From assembly GCA_900548725.1 (NCBI GenBank), contig URLV01000003.1:1-64000 (forward strand): DNA of 64,000 nt, in the 5' to 3' direction. Numbering within the stretch: the stretch's first letter is position 1; each line of letters begins with the position of its first letter. This DNA comes from an uncultured Mycoplasmatota bacterium. GTDB lineage: Bacteria; Bacillota_I; Bacilli_A; RF39; UBA660. Below are positions 34,738 to 44,414 of this stretch, piece by piece. The position numbers and the translations under genes were made by a program. The notes beneath the pieces are model-generated. The model had not been told where the DNA came from. It saw only the letters and a list, made by a program, of their open reading frames with translations, and made no database searches.

Positions 34738-36740
34738 ATTTCAATATTACTAGGTTTTGTGTTTGTTTCTATAAATATTTTTTTTGTATTTTCTGTTAAT
34801 TCTATACTTGGTATTTCTATTGGGTCTTCTGTTGAAGCCGATAAAGTATACATGATATATGTTTTATTATTTTTCAAATATTCTTTTAATTCATTGACAC
34901 TTTTATTAGGCACAATATCCGTTGAAACTACAAACCTTAAGCCATATGTAGCGTTTGTTTGACTACATGAATTTATAATTATCTTTTTTTCTGTGGCGTA
35001 TTGAAACCTATTACTATATACTTCTACATCACTTTTTAAAGCATTATATTGGGCACCATTTAATGCAAAGCCTTGATAATTACTACCAGATATTCCTGTT
35101 GTAACAAGGTTATCATTTTCACTCAATTCTAATAATTTTATATTTCTTACTACTTTTTTATTTATCAAATCAATGTAATCAATGTAGTTTCCTACTTTTC
35201 TTAGTGGCTCATCTAAATATATATTTTTTATTTCGGGCTCTACATAAGGTTCATATTTTGTTGGCGATATACCTTCCTCTAATTGAATATTTTTTAATTT
35301 AACATTGCAATTTCTAAGTGCAGTTGCATAGGTTATTGATATGTAAGATAATGTTGTATTTTCATCCATTACTATTTTAGTATTTCCAGTAGTTTTTGTT
35401 CCTTTGGATGTTAGTAGAACTTTTTTCAGGTCAGTATTATTTTTATCTTTCATAATTACAGATATAGCATTACCTTTTTCTTCATCTGAAGAATAAATTT
35501 CATAATCAAAACTTAACGTATATTGTGTATTTTCTTTTACGTCTGCTAATATTTTTATTTTATTAATTTGAGCAAAATCATTTTGTGTATAAGTTATTTC
35601 GTTTTCATTATTTAAATATTCTTTGAAATATGTATTTATATCAAATAAATTTTTGCCACTCACTTTAACTGGTATTTTATATCCATATTGTTCATAATCT
35701 TTAACCGTATCACCTAGTAACAATTGAATATTAGTTATTCTTGATGTATGAGTTTTTGAAGAAACTTCTGGATATATCAAAATTTTTTCTACTATCTTAT
35801 TCGATGGGATTTTTATACCAATTCCATTTTTTGCTGGTGAAGAATATGTATTATCAGTATACTGAAATCTCCAAAATGGATTAATTTCATCAGTGCTTTC
35901 AATATTGAAACTCAATGTATATGTATTTTCTGGTATCAAATTATTTATTGTAGTTGATATGTAATATGTTCCTGTATAAAGCAGTCCATTTTCAATAAAT
36001 GTTATTCCATCCTTTGTATAAGGAGTAAATTGTTTATAATCAATCAAATTTTCTGTTTTATCTCCTACACTTTCAATTTCTATTGGACTATTAGGTGTTG
36101 GTATTCCATTTTGTAAACTATTTCCATATATTTTGAAGTTTGTTAATAGTTCTGGAGATGATACTGTCGCATTATTTTCTCCTTCTGATGTTACTAATTT
36201 TTTATTTGTACTTTTTATATCTAATATTTTTACATTTCCTTCAAATTTTTTATTCATATTATCATTTTGTAAATCGTTTGTTTCTATAAAGTCTACTTTT
36301 AATTCAAAGGTTTGTATTTCTTTTTCTTCTATATCATTTACTGCTATTATTCCATCACTACTTGGATATGTTAATGTATTTCCATTACATGTTCCATTAT
36401 TGCTTGTACATTTTAATGTTATTTTTAAATCATTTTTGTCTATAAATTCATTTATTACATTTTCTAAATATACTGTATAATTTACTACTTTTTTATTTCC
36501 TGTATTTTCTACACTAAATGTTTTTGTTACACTATCACCTGGTTCTAAATTACTTGATGTTATTATTCCATTTCCATCATCGTATTTTAATTCTAGATTT
36601 GCTAGACTAGTTGTAATTGATTTTGTATTAGTATTACCTTTTATAGTAGTTAAATAATAACCGTATGTTAATCCTACTAATATTAACGTTACTAAAATTA
36701 TTCCTGTTATACTTAATGTTATTTTTTGTTTTCTTGTCAT
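34722..36740 (-). CDS. Chimeric SipW-type surface protein with phage-tail-like modules
   Basis: A 672-aa secreted protein. Residues 1-40 form a SipW-type signal (LVGLTYGYYLTTIKGNTNT), then a TasA-like stretch with LEPGDSVTKTFSVENTGNKKV. From about residue 195 it changes to a module beginning NFKIYGNSLQNGIPTPNSP and SVGDKTENLIDYKQF. That module is widely seen in phage tail and minor structural proteins. Repeated carbohydrate-binding-like domains follow, with LFDINTYF as a second NLFD-type start. It ends in a further strand-rich domain. The combination suggests a cell-surface adhesin or fibre built from host export parts and phage-derived binding parts. Confidence 0.72.
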   Translation of the reverse strand: MTRKQKITLSITGIILVTLILVGLTYGYYLTTIKGNTNTKSITTSLANLELKYDDGNGIITSSNLEPGDSVTKTFSVENTGNKKVVNYTVYLENVINEFIDKNDLKITLKCTSNNGTCNGNTLTYPSSDGIIAVNDIEEKEIQTFELKVDFIETNDLQNDNMNKKFEGNVKILDIKSTNKKLVTSEGENNATVSSPELLTNFKIYGNSLQNGIPTPNSPIEIESVGDKTENLIDYKQFTPYTKDGITFIENGLLYTGTYYISTTINNLIPENTYTLSFNIESTDEINPFWRFQYTDNTYSSPAKNGIGIKIPSNKIVEKILIYPEVSSKTHTSRITNIQLLLGDTVKDYEQYGYKIPVKVSGKNLFDINTYFKEYLNNENEITYTQNDFAQINKIKILADVKENTQYTLSFDYEIYSSDEEKGNAISVIMKDKNNTDLKKVLLTSKGTKTTGNTKIVMDENTTLSYISITYATALRNCNVKLKNIQLEEGISPTKYEPYVEPEIKNIYLDEPLRKVGNYIDYIDLINKKVVRNIKLLELSENDNLVTTGISGSNYQGFALNGAQYNALKSDVEVYSNRFQYATEKKIIINSCSQTNATYGLRFVVSTDIVPNKSVNELKEYLKNNKTYIMYTLSASTEDPIEIPSIELTENTKKIFIETNTKPSNIEIGYIN

Positions 36741-36775
36741 GCTATCAACTACTTTCTTACAATAAATATCTTATC

Positions 36776-36802
36776 AAAAAAAGTGATGTATTTCAATCAC
36801 TT
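36776..36802 (-). promoter_or_regulatory. Terminator-like hairpin in the surface-gene leader
   Basis: AAGTGATT and ATCACTTTTTTT pair around an 8-nt loop on the minus strand, only 36 bases before the ATG of the 672-aa gene. It may end the amidase transcript or act as an attenuator, because little room remains for a promoter downstream. Confidence 0.55.
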
Positions 36803-36955
36803 AAATGTAAATATGAGTTTTAAATTTCTTTTTATTTGCTAAATCTATTTCATTTATTATTTGGTCTATTAAGAATTCTATTCTTATAATAAATCCCTTC
36901 TTTCAAATATATTTTATATATTTAAAATTATAAATTCAATAGATTCGACAAAATC

Positions 36956-38665
36956 TTACTTAAGTTGCCAATATTCGAGTATTGTATCTGCTATATTATT
37001 TCCAATTTTTTCTTTATTTTCCATAATCCATTTTGCATCGTTTAGATAATCATGATGTGCAACTTCAATTAGTATTCCACATGGCGTATATGTTGGATTT
37101 ACTTCTGCTAAAGAACCGTTTGCATATTTTACTCCTCTATTAGCTACTGGGTCATCATTTTTGTAATAAATACTAAATAGATTGTTTTGTAAATTTTGTG
37201 CTAAAGAATAATTTTTTGATGTATCATTGTGAACCCATGTTTCAATACCATAAGAAGTATGTTCTTCACTTGCATTAGAATGTATTGCTAAATGTAGGTC
37301 AACTCCTAAATATGTGCTATCTTGAGTCCATCTATTAATATCTCCAAATTCATTTCTATAGGTTTTTACACCGTAACTTTTTAATCTTTTTTCAATATAA
37401 TTGGTTAAATCGTTCATCTCTTTTTTTTCGTTTGTGTAACCTACTTCAGTTACTCCAATATTATTATTTTGATTTGAAGCAGATAAATAAACTTTATAAT
37501 TATTTTTAGTACCTACTTTAAAATCAAATTCACTTATAATAGAATTATTTTTCTTTTCTTCTATAGCAATAGCTTTTATAGTTACATCATTATTTATTTC
37601 TATTTCTTCAGTATACTTTTTGCTATCCTTAGTTGGTTCTGTGCCATCAGTTGTATAATATATTTCTGCATTAGAATCAGGATTTAACAGTTTTATTTTA
37701 GTACCTTGTTTTATGTAGTCAGTTTTATGGTTTGTATAAACTGGTTTTAATGTTTCTTTTGCATTTATTGTAAAATTAATTCCGTTTGTTTTAGAATAAT
37801 CAATATAATCATAATATGATGCTGTTATTTTAACTTTATAATTTGATGCTTTTTCAAATAAGTTACTTGATAAAATTATATTCTTATCATGAATTTCTTT
37901 ACGTCTAATTAACTTATTTCCTTGATATAGTTCTAATTCATAATTACTTGCATTTTCTCCACCAGTAAATGAAATTGGAATATCATCATAATTCATCATG
38001 TCTCCATCATTTGGATTAGTGAATACTATATCAGATATTGGGCTTTCTAAATTATATATTTTGAGTGTAGATATTATTTTAGAATCTTCAACTATATCTA
38101 AAGTATATGTACATTTTTCATCTTTAAATAAATTATTATTTATTGTATATGTTTCATCATTAATATTAACAATATTTTCTAATACATTATTTTTAGAAAT
38201 ATTTAATTTATAATTTTTTTTCTTATAATCTCCTATAAATTCAACTACGTAATCGTCATTATTATCCATTACTACTGGATTAGTTTTGCTAAATGTAAGT
38301 TCATTCCATACAAATTTATATGTCTCTTTAATACTTTTTTTGTTGCCTTCTTTATCATATGCTATTACAACTATTTTATAAGATTCATTATAATTTAAAC
38401 TATCAAATTTAATTGTAACACTATTATTTTTCGTACTTTCTTTATATATTATTTTATTATCATTGTCATAAACTATTACATCATATTTAGTAGCAACTTT
38501 AACTTTATCATAGTATACATAAAAATTAAGACCAACATTTGTAACATTTTTGAATTTGAAATTTGTTAAAAAGCTACCATTGTTTGTTATAAAAAATGCT
38601 ATTATAAATGTTGAGGATATAAACAATAATATTATAGATATTAAAGTTATTATGATTTTTTTCAC
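36956..38665 (-). CDS. Secreted N-acetylmuramoyl-L-alanine amidase with chitobiase-type domain
   Basis: A 569-aa protein with an N-terminal membrane helix or signal (about residues 4-26) and several Ig/FnIII-like strand domains. A CHB_HEX_C_1-like module lies near 320-375 (NAEIYYTTDGTEPTKDSKKY). The C-terminal amidase_3 domain from about 382 has LHLAIHSNAS as second zinc ligand and ILIEVAHHD with the catalytic Glu. The usual first motif PGHGG is replaced by SASNQNNNIG, as in a phage-like amidase subgroup. It likely trims peptidoglycan at the cell surface. Confidence 0.82.
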   Translation of the reverse strand: MKKIIITLISIILLFISSTFIIAFFITNNGSFLTNFKFKNVTNVGLNFYVYYDKVKVATKYDVIVYDNDNKIIYKESTKNNSVTIKFDSLNYNESYKIVVIAYDKEGNKKSIKETYKFVWNELTFSKTNPVVMDNNDDYVVEFIGDYKKKNYKLNISKNNVLENIVNINDETYTINNNLFKDEKCTYTLDIVEDSKIISTLKIYNLESPISDIVFTNPNDGDMMNYDDIPISFTGGENASNYELELYQGNKLIRRKEIHDKNIILSSNLFEKASNYKVKITASYYDYIDYSKTNGINFTINAKETLKPVYTNHKTDYIKQGTKIKLLNPDSNAEIYYTTDGTEPTKDSKKYTEEIEINNDVTIKAIAIEEKKNNSIISEFDFKVGTKNNYKVYLSASNQNNNIGVTEVGYTNEKKEMNDLTNYIEKRLKSYGVKTYRNEFGDINRWTQDSTYLGVDLHLAIHSNASEEHTSYGIETWVHNDTSKNYSLAQNLQNNLFSIYYKNDDPVANRGVKYANGSLAEVNPTYTPCGILIEVAHHDYLNDAKWIMENKEKIGNNIADTILEYWQLK

Positions 38666-38680
38666 ACTACCAACTCCATT

Positions 38681-38893
38681 TTATTTAATTAAATTATTAA
38701 ATCTATTTCTTATATTCTTTTTTATTCTTTTTGTTTCTTCTTCATTTATTATATATTTATCATTTACTAAATCTAATATATCTTGTTCTTTTATATTATT
38801 TGGTAAAAGAGATTTATTTATTTCAATTATTTTTTTTGTGTTTCTATCTTCTAATTTTACTATATCATTTATTATACTCTCTACTGTATACAT
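38681..38893 (-). CDS. DUF3006-like small protein
   Basis: A 70-aa acidic and basic protein with a weak DUF3006-like pattern (VESIINDIVKLEDRNTKKIIEINKSLLP, then a C-terminal helix). Such genes often sit beside ComEC-type metallo-hydrolases, as here. Function unknown. Confidence 0.6.
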   Translation of the reverse strand: MYTVESIINDIVKLEDRNTKKIIEINKSLLPNNIKEQDILDLVNDKYIINEEETKRIKKNIRNRFNNLIK

Positions 38894-38911
38894 AATTTAA
38901 CCTCTTTCTAT

Positions 38912-39820
38912 TTAACCGTCTAAATCTGTTCTTAAAGTTTCAAATTTTAAATTATTTCCATCTGAGACAACTTTTATTGTTCCATCAATATCAGTTCTAT
39001 ATATCTTTATATTTTTTTTATTTAATTTATCAAGTGTTACTTCTTTAGGATGTTTATACGTATTATTTTTTCCAACTTCAATTATTGCATATTGAGGATT
39101 AACTTTATCTAAAAATTTCTTTGTTGTACTATATTCTGAACCGTGATGTCCTATTTTTAGTACATCACTTTTAATATCTTCATTTAAAAGTTTTTTTTCT
39201 ACTTTACTTGTTGCATCTCCCATAAACAAAAATTTATTATTTTGGTATGTAAGTTTTAATACAATTGATGTATTATTTAAATCTTTTTCATTTGTTCCAG
39301 TATATAATACTTTTATATTAATATTATTATAGTTAAATTCTTCATTAATTTTTGGAAATGTTATTTTATAATCTTTTTTTTCTATAGAATCTAATACATT
39401 TTCAAATGTTTTTGAAGTTGATGTTGCATTTGGCATTAAAATAGTGTCTATGTCAAATGAATCTATCACATTGTCTAATCCTCCTATGTGATCTTCATGA
39501 GGATGAGTTCCAACTACCATATTAAATTTTTCTATATTTAAATCATTTTTTAAATAATTTACTAACTTTTCACCATCTTCGTTATTTCCAGCATCTATCA
39601 AAATATTATTATCATTTTCTCTAATTAAAATAGAATCTGCTTGACCAACATCAAAATAATATACCTCCAAATTACTATTAGTTTTTAATATACTGACAGC
39701 TTTCTCATTATTATTTTCTTTATTATCTACTAGTTCTTTTTTTGTGTATGCTATTGATATTAATACTAGCAGCAAGACAATAATAGTGTTTAAAATTTTA
39801 TTTATTTTTTTCTTACTCAT
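38912..39820 (-). CDS. ComEC/Rec2-like metallo-beta-lactamase-fold hydrolase
   Basis: A protein of about 302 aa with one N-terminal membrane helix and an outer MBL domain. It carries YYFDVGQADSILI, LIDAGNNEDGEKL, the metal motif GTHPHEDHIGGLDNV, FLFMGDAT and KIGHHGSEYST. These are shared with the ComEC/Rec2 C-terminal domain, which degrades one strand of incoming DNA. Stand-alone secreted forms of this kind are common in Firmicutes, and their substrate is not firmly known. The start at 39820 excludes a weak upstream extension. Confidence 0.85.
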   Translation of the reverse strand: MSKKKINKILNTIIVLLLVLISIAYTKKELVDNKENNNEKAVSILKTNSNLEVYYFDVGQADSILIRENDNNILIDAGNNEDGEKLVNYLKNDLNIEKFNMVVGTHPHEDHIGGLDNVIDSFDIDTILMPNATSTSKTFENVLDSIEKKDYKITFPKINEEFNYNNINIKVLYTGTNEKDLNNTSIVLKLTYQNNKFLFMGDATSKVEKKLLNEDIKSDVLKIGHHGSEYSTTKKFLDKVNPQYAIIEVGKNNTYKHPKEVTLDKLNKKNIKIYRTDIDGTIKVVSDGNNLKFETLRTDLDG

Positions 39821-39859
39821 TTTATCTACCCTATAAAAGTATAACATATTATTAAATTT

Positions 39860-39889
39860 AAAAAAACTTTATTTTTGTCATAAAGTTTT
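39860..39889 (-). terminator. Terminator of the 39878-40690 gene
   Basis: AAAACTTTAT and ATAAAGTTTTTTT pair on the minus strand around a 7-nt loop, overlapping the stop at 39878. Confidence 0.75.
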
Positions 39890-40690
39890 CTTTTTTAATT
39901 TTAATTCTTTTATTTTTTTATCTATTAAAACATCTTCTATTTTATGTAGTGTTGGTTCAAGTGTTTTAATTAAGTCATTATTCGAAGTTTCAAATGTTTT
40001 ACCATCATTAAAAGATAATGTTAATTTACCATTACAAATTTTGTATTTGTCGATTGAATCTGTGTTTTTTGTTAAAAAATCTTTTGCAACTTTTACTACA
40101 ATGTCATCTGAACTTAAGGCATCCAAGTTTTTTGTAAAACAATATAATGATTTTTTATTTGTTATTTTTTCTCTAAATAAAGTACATCCAGTTCTTAAAT
40201 TTGAATTATAAAAATATAAATTATCTATTATATTATTATTATATATTTTTGATAAATTAAATTTTATGATATTTAATAAATGATTTTTTAAACTTTCATA
40301 ATTAATACTTTTTTTGAATTCACTTAACATTTCTATCATTTCTTCATCATCATATGAAATAGGCAAATATATTTCTATTGATTTATTATCTTGTAGGTGA
40401 ATTTTAAGTACAGAAACATCTATTCCTTCAGAATTTATAGTTACTTCACTAGTTTCTGATACACTATATTTTGATAATAATTTTGTAATTATATGTGAAT
40501 TAACTTGCTCTGGATTTGAATTAAATTTTTTAGATAAATAATTTATATAAAGGTTACTATATTTTTTATATTTTTCACTATCATCATCGTTTACTATAAC
40601 AATATTAAAATAACAATATCCATTATCATCAAAATCAGGCTCTATTACTACATTTTTAATGTTACTTAATACAATTTCTTCAATACTCAT
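39878..40690 (-). CDS. Protein of unknown function
   Basis: A soluble protein of about 270 aa, rich in Asp, Asn, Ile and Lys. No membrane segment, signal or known motif was recognised. It has mixed alpha/beta composition with a Lys-rich end (KKIKELKLKKKTL). The start at 40690 has AAGGGGG about ten bases before. It is divergent from the LCP gene and has its own terminator, so it is probably monocistronic. Confidence 0.6.
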   Translation of the reverse strand: MSIEEIVLSNIKNVVIEPDFDDNGYCYFNIVIVNDDDSEKYKKYSNLYINYLSKKFNSNPEQVNSHIITKLLSKYSVSETSEVTINSEGIDVSVLKIHLQDNKSIEIYLPISYDDEEMIEMLSEFKKSINYESLKNHLLNIIKFNLSKIYNNNIIDNLYFYNSNLRTGCTLFREKITNKKSLYCFTKNLDALSSDDIVVKVAKDFLTKNTDSIDKYKICNGKLTLSFNDGKTFETSNNDLIKTLEPTLHKIEDVLIDKKIKELKLKKKTL

Positions 40691-40859
40691 GTTATATTTC
40701 CCCCTTAAGTATTTATACAATTATATTTTACTAAATAATTTCTATATATTCTACTATAAATTATGATTTTTAAATAAATTTTTAAATAAATTTTTAATAA
40801 AAATTCATACTATACATAGATTATAAATTATTGTATAATTAAAAAATAGGAATGGTTAT

Positions 40860-42878
40860 ATGAAAAAGATATTAAAAAAGTTTAAAAAATTAGATAAGAA
40901 ATATAGGATAATGTTTTATATAATAAGTGTTTTATATTTAGTTTCTATTGCATTTATTAGTCAAGGTTTGTTGCTTTTAAAAAATATTGAAACTGTTTTA
41001 AGAATAATATTCCTTATATTTATTTATTTAAGTTATTTTGGATATTTATTTATAAGTATATTGTTATTATTTAGTAAAAAAAAGAAGAGCTATATTATAA
41101 ATAGTATATTTGTAAGCTTAATAAGTATTATTTTTATAATATTTAGTATATATCTTAATAAAACCTATAATATTGTTGATAGAATGAGTAAAGATGTTGT
41201 TACTTATAGTAGTAGTTTAGTTGTGCTAAAGGATACTGAATTTAAAAATAATAGTAATTTTGTTGTTGGTATGATAAGTGATGAAAATGATATTGAAGGT
41301 CATATTCTTGCTAATAAGTTAGTAGATAAAAAGAAATTAGATAAAATTGATATTAAATATTATGATAATTATTTAGAGATGATTGGTGACTTATATAATA
41401 AAAGTATTAATGGAATTTTAGTTAGTACAGGATATGTTGTTAGTTTTTCTGGATATGATAATTATAATAATATTGGTAGTGAAACTAAAATTGTTTATAC
41501 GTATAAAGAAAAGAGAAAAAATATTAGTTTGAATAGTGGTAGTAGTAAAAAATTAACGGAACCTTTTACTATTTTACTACTTGGTGTAGATTCTGAAGTT
41601 GATGGTTTGAAAGCAAATCAAGCATTTAATGGTGATACTATGATGATGATTACTTTTAACCCTACTACTCTTAATACTACTGTGTTTAGTATTCCACGAG
41701 ACACTTATGCTCCTATTGCTTGTAATGGTAAGAGAAGTAATAAAATAAATTCTAGTGCTGTAGGTGGTACTACTTGTGTTATAAATACTTTAAAAGATTT
41801 AACTGGTATCGATATAGATTATTATGTTAAAATTAATTTTAAGGGTGTCGTAGATTTAGTTGAAGCTTTAGATGGAATTGAAGTTGATGTACCTGTTGAT
41901 TTCTGTGAACAAGATTCTAATAGAGAATTTGGAGAACATGAAATATGTCTTAAAAAAGGTGTTCAAACTTTAAATGGAGAAGCGGCGTTGGCATTATCTC
42001 GACATAGGCATTCTTTACCGCTTGGTGATTTTCAAAGAGTTCAACATCAGCAATTAGTTGTCGAAGCTATAGCTAAAAAAGTAAAGAATATAAGAAGTGT
42101 TAATAAATTTTATGAAGTACTTGATGCAATTAGTAAAAACATTGAAACTAATGTTAGTACTGATGAAATGCTAAATTTATATAACGTTGGTAAAAAGATG
42201 CTTTTAGAAAATGATGCAAATATTAATATTGAAAAAACATATTTAACTGGTTATGATTTAACAATGTTAATTCCTGGATTGGGAAATGTTTATACTTTCC
42301 AATATTATCCTGAAAGTTTAAATGAAATTGTTAAAGCTATGAAAGTCAATTTAGGTTTAGAAGAGCCTACTATGATTAAAACATTTAATTTTAGTGCTAA
42401 TTATACTTATGAAGTTCCTGTTATCGGTAAACAATATTATAGTGTTAAAAGAAATGAAGCTTTACCTAGTTTTGTTGGAAGTAGTTTAGAATACTTAAAT
42501 ACTTGGGCTAATGCAAGAGGTATTACAGTTAATACAAATTATGTTACCGAGGGTATGAATGGTTATGATGAAAGTAAAAATGGTATTATAATAAGTCAAA
42601 GTGTTAGTAAAGGTACATTAGTAAGTGAAGTTAAAAATATTACTGTTAGCGTTGTTAAATCTTCTAAAAGTGAAAATAATGAGGAAGAAACAAAAAATAC
42701 TGTAAGTATTAGTGAAGACAATAAAGAAAATGTTAATGATACTAGCAATAATGATGAGAATGATGAAGATAATAATTCTAATGGTGATGATAACAAAAAT
42801 AATGATGTTATTGAGAATGAAAATGAAACCCCTACTACTAGTAATAGTGAAGATAATCAATCTTTTGAAGCAAATTAA
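40860..42878 (+). CDS. LytR-CpsA-Psr (LCP) family protein with PASTA-like domain
   Basis: A 672-aa membrane protein. It has three to four N-terminal helices (about 17-100), an accessory domain to about 225 and an LCP domain. The LCP domain shows ILLLGVDSEVDG, GDTMMMITFNPTTLNTTVFSIPRDTYA and LALSRHRHSLPLGDFQRVQHQQ with Arg/Asp pyrophosphate-binding residues. From about 520-600 comes a PASTA-like domain (LPSFVGSSLEYLNTWANARGI), then an acidic Asn/Asp/Glu-rich tail. LCP enzymes attach anionic polymers to peptidoglycan. A PASTA-type domain on an LCP enzyme could bind uncrosslinked wall. TATAAT lies 27 bases upstream. Confidence 0.88.
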   Translation: MKKILKKFKKLDKKYRIMFYIISVLYLVSIAFISQGLLLLKNIETVLRIIFLIFIYLSYFGYLFISILLLFSKKKKSYIINSIFVSLISIIFIIFSIYLNKTYNIVDRMSKDVVTYSSSLVVLKDTEFKNNSNFVVGMISDENDIEGHILANKLVDKKKLDKIDIKYYDNYLEMIGDLYNKSINGILVSTGYVVSFSGYDNYNNIGSETKIVYTYKEKRKNISLNSGSSKKLTEPFTILLLGVDSEVDGLKANQAFNGDTMMMITFNPTTLNTTVFSIPRDTYAPIACNGKRSNKINSSAVGGTTCVINTLKDLTGIDIDYYVKINFKGVVDLVEALDGIEVDVPVDFCEQDSNREFGEHEICLKKGVQTLNGEAALALSRHRHSLPLGDFQRVQHQQLVVEAIAKKVKNIRSVNKFYEVLDAISKNIETNVSTDEMLNLYNVGKKMLLENDANINIEKTYLTGYDLTMLIPGLGNVYTFQYYPESLNEIVKAMKVNLGLEEPTMIKTFNFSANYTYEVPVIGKQYYSVKRNEALPSFVGSSLEYLNTWANARGITVNTNYVTEGMNGYDESKNGIIISQSVSKGTLVSEVKNITVSVVKSSKSENNEEETKNTVSISEDNKENVNDTSNNDENDEDNNSNGDDNKNNDVIENENETPTTSNSEDNQSFEAN

Positions 42879-42917
42879 AAAAGACTTTAGTTTTTTAATT
42901 ATTAAAGTCTTTTTTTT
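42877..42917. terminator. Bidirectional terminator between LCP gene and 42916-43473
   Basis: AAAAAGACTTTA and TAAAGTCTTTTTTTT pair around an AT-rich loop. It serves the plus-strand LCP gene and reaches the stop of the convergent gene. Confidence 0.8.
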
Positions 42918-43473
42918 ATATTGTTTTTGGAGTTGTTTCTTCTTTATCCTTTTTTTCGATTTTTTCTTCTTTACTAATTTTTTCTACTTTTTTTATTTCA
43001 TCTTTTTTATCATGTTTCTTTTCTTCTTTTATTAATGTTGGTTTAGTATTTGTTTTTTTTAACGAATCTTTTATTTCAGAAACATCTTTGAATAATTTTA
43101 AAACTAATAATAATAATTCAAATGTTAGACGGGCTAATATGTTTCCAAATACTAAAGTTCCTATAAATTCAAAAAAGTTAGTTGTAATATATGAAAATGA
43201 AGCTAATGTTATTGCAATTGCAACTATTAAATATAAAACTCTAAATATTGGTTCTATGATAGTTGTTTTAAAATTTATAAAATCATATATTTTCTTTTTG
43301 TAACCTGTGTATGCTCCTTCTTTGTCTTTTCCAAAATAATTAGTAAATAAGAATACTCCTCCTATTACAGCAAGTAATATACTTATTATTACCCATACTT
43401 CTGATATTGAGAATGATTTTGCTGTATTAGTTATTGTATCTGTTATTGCCTTTTCTGTATCATATTGTGGCAT
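42916..43473 (-). CDS. Three-helix membrane protein with Lys/Glu-rich tail
   Basis: A protein of about 185 aa with three hydrophobic segments (about residues 25-45, 75-97 and 105-125). A highly charged cytoplasmic tail full of KKxEK repeats follows, probably coiled coil. No family is recognised. It is convergent with the LCP gene. Confidence 0.55.
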   Translation of the reverse strand: MPQYDTEKAITDTITNTAKSFSISEVWVIISILLAVIGGVFLFTNYFGKDKEGAYTGYKKKIYDFINFKTTIIEPIFRVLYLIVAIAITLASFSYITTNFFEFIGTLVFGNILARLTFELLLLVLKLFKDVSEIKDSLKKTNTKPTLIKEEKKHDKKDEIKKVEKISKEEKIEKKDKEETTPKTI

Positions 43474-43553
43474 TTTAATCACATCCTTCTTTTAGAATAT
43501 AGCACTGTGTTGTGAAATTTTCAAGAAATTTTGTTAAATAAGATGTATGGGGT

Positions 43554-44294
43554 TTACATTTTTTCATATTTTCTAATTGTTTCTATTAATTCATTTAGAC
43601 CTTCATTATAGTTTCTACTAAAATCAATATATTTTTTTGTTTGTAATATTTTAGGTATTTTACAATCCTCTATTTTAATTGGTATTATTTTTATTTTATT
43701 ACTGTTGACTTCATCCCATAATATTGATTCCCACTCTTTTGTTACCCAATTTGATTTTACAGAATTTTTTGATAAAAATAGTAAAATGTAATCACACTCT
43801 TCTAATCCTTCATTTATTTTTTTTATGATAGATTCACCTGGCAATATGTCAAAAGCATCTACCCAAGTATTTATATTTTTTTTATGCAAATCTAATGCAA
43901 TTGAAATTACTACTGATTTATCTAAAGAAGAATGTGACAAAAACAATTTTTTATTACTTATTTTGCTAGTATCGATATAATTTTCAAGACTACTGTTTAG
44001 TACATTATCAATTAAAAATTTTTCTTCTAATAAATTTAGTCTTTGATGTTCGGTTATCTTACTCCATAATTCTTTTATTATTTCTTTTTTTCTTTTATTT
44101 AAATCATCTATCGTATAATCATTAGTAATATATTCTTGATTTATTAAGCAATAATTTGCATTATCAAACATTTCACCAAAGTATATTATTGATTTATTAT
44201 CCTCATCATCGTCGTAGTATCCAAACCTTCCTTTATATTTTCCTTTTATTATTTTTATTATTCCATATTCTCCTATACATAAATTTTCTTCCAT
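43554..44294 (-). CDS. TIR-domain protein with KOW/SH3-like N-terminus
   Basis: A 246-aa protein. Residues 1-55 look like a small beta-barrel of KOW/SH3 type (YGIIKIIKGKYKGRFGYYDDDED). A helical linker follows, then a TIR domain from about 113: KLFLSHSSLDKSVV (box 1), TWVDAFDILPGESI, ILLFLSKNSVKSNWVTKEWESILWDE. The last segment holds a Glu at the position of the NADase catalytic residue. Bacterial TIR proteins cleave NAD or signal in anti-phage defence. No partner (Thoeris ThsA, SAVED, Argonaute) lies nearby. Strong promoter at 44318-44346. Confidence 0.85.
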   Translation of the reverse strand: MEENLCIGEYGIIKIIKGKYKGRFGYYDDDEDNKSIIYFGEMFDNANYCLINQEYITNDYTIDDLNKRKKEIIKELWSKITEHQRLNLLEEKFLIDNVLNSSLENYIDTSKISNKKLFLSHSSLDKSVVISIALDLHKKNINTWVDAFDILPGESIIKKINEGLEECDYILLFLSKNSVKSNWVTKEWESILWDEVNSNKIKIIPIKIEDCKIPKILQTKKYIDFSRNYNEGLNELIETIRKYEKM

Positions 44295-44317
44295 ACAATA
44301 TTCTCCTTACATTTAAT

Positions 44318-44346
44318 ATTATAATAGCTTTATTTTTTATTATCAA
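44318..44346 (-). promoter_or_regulatory. Promoter of the TIR gene
   Basis: TTGATA (44341-44346) and TATAAT (44318-44323) with a 17-bp spacer on the minus strand; AAGGAG precedes the ATG by eight bases. Confidence 0.7.
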
Positions 44347-44414
44347 TCAATTGTTAACTAAATAAAAAAATCACACTATAATTAATTTAACATAAAATAT
44401 TTTAGGTGATTAAA

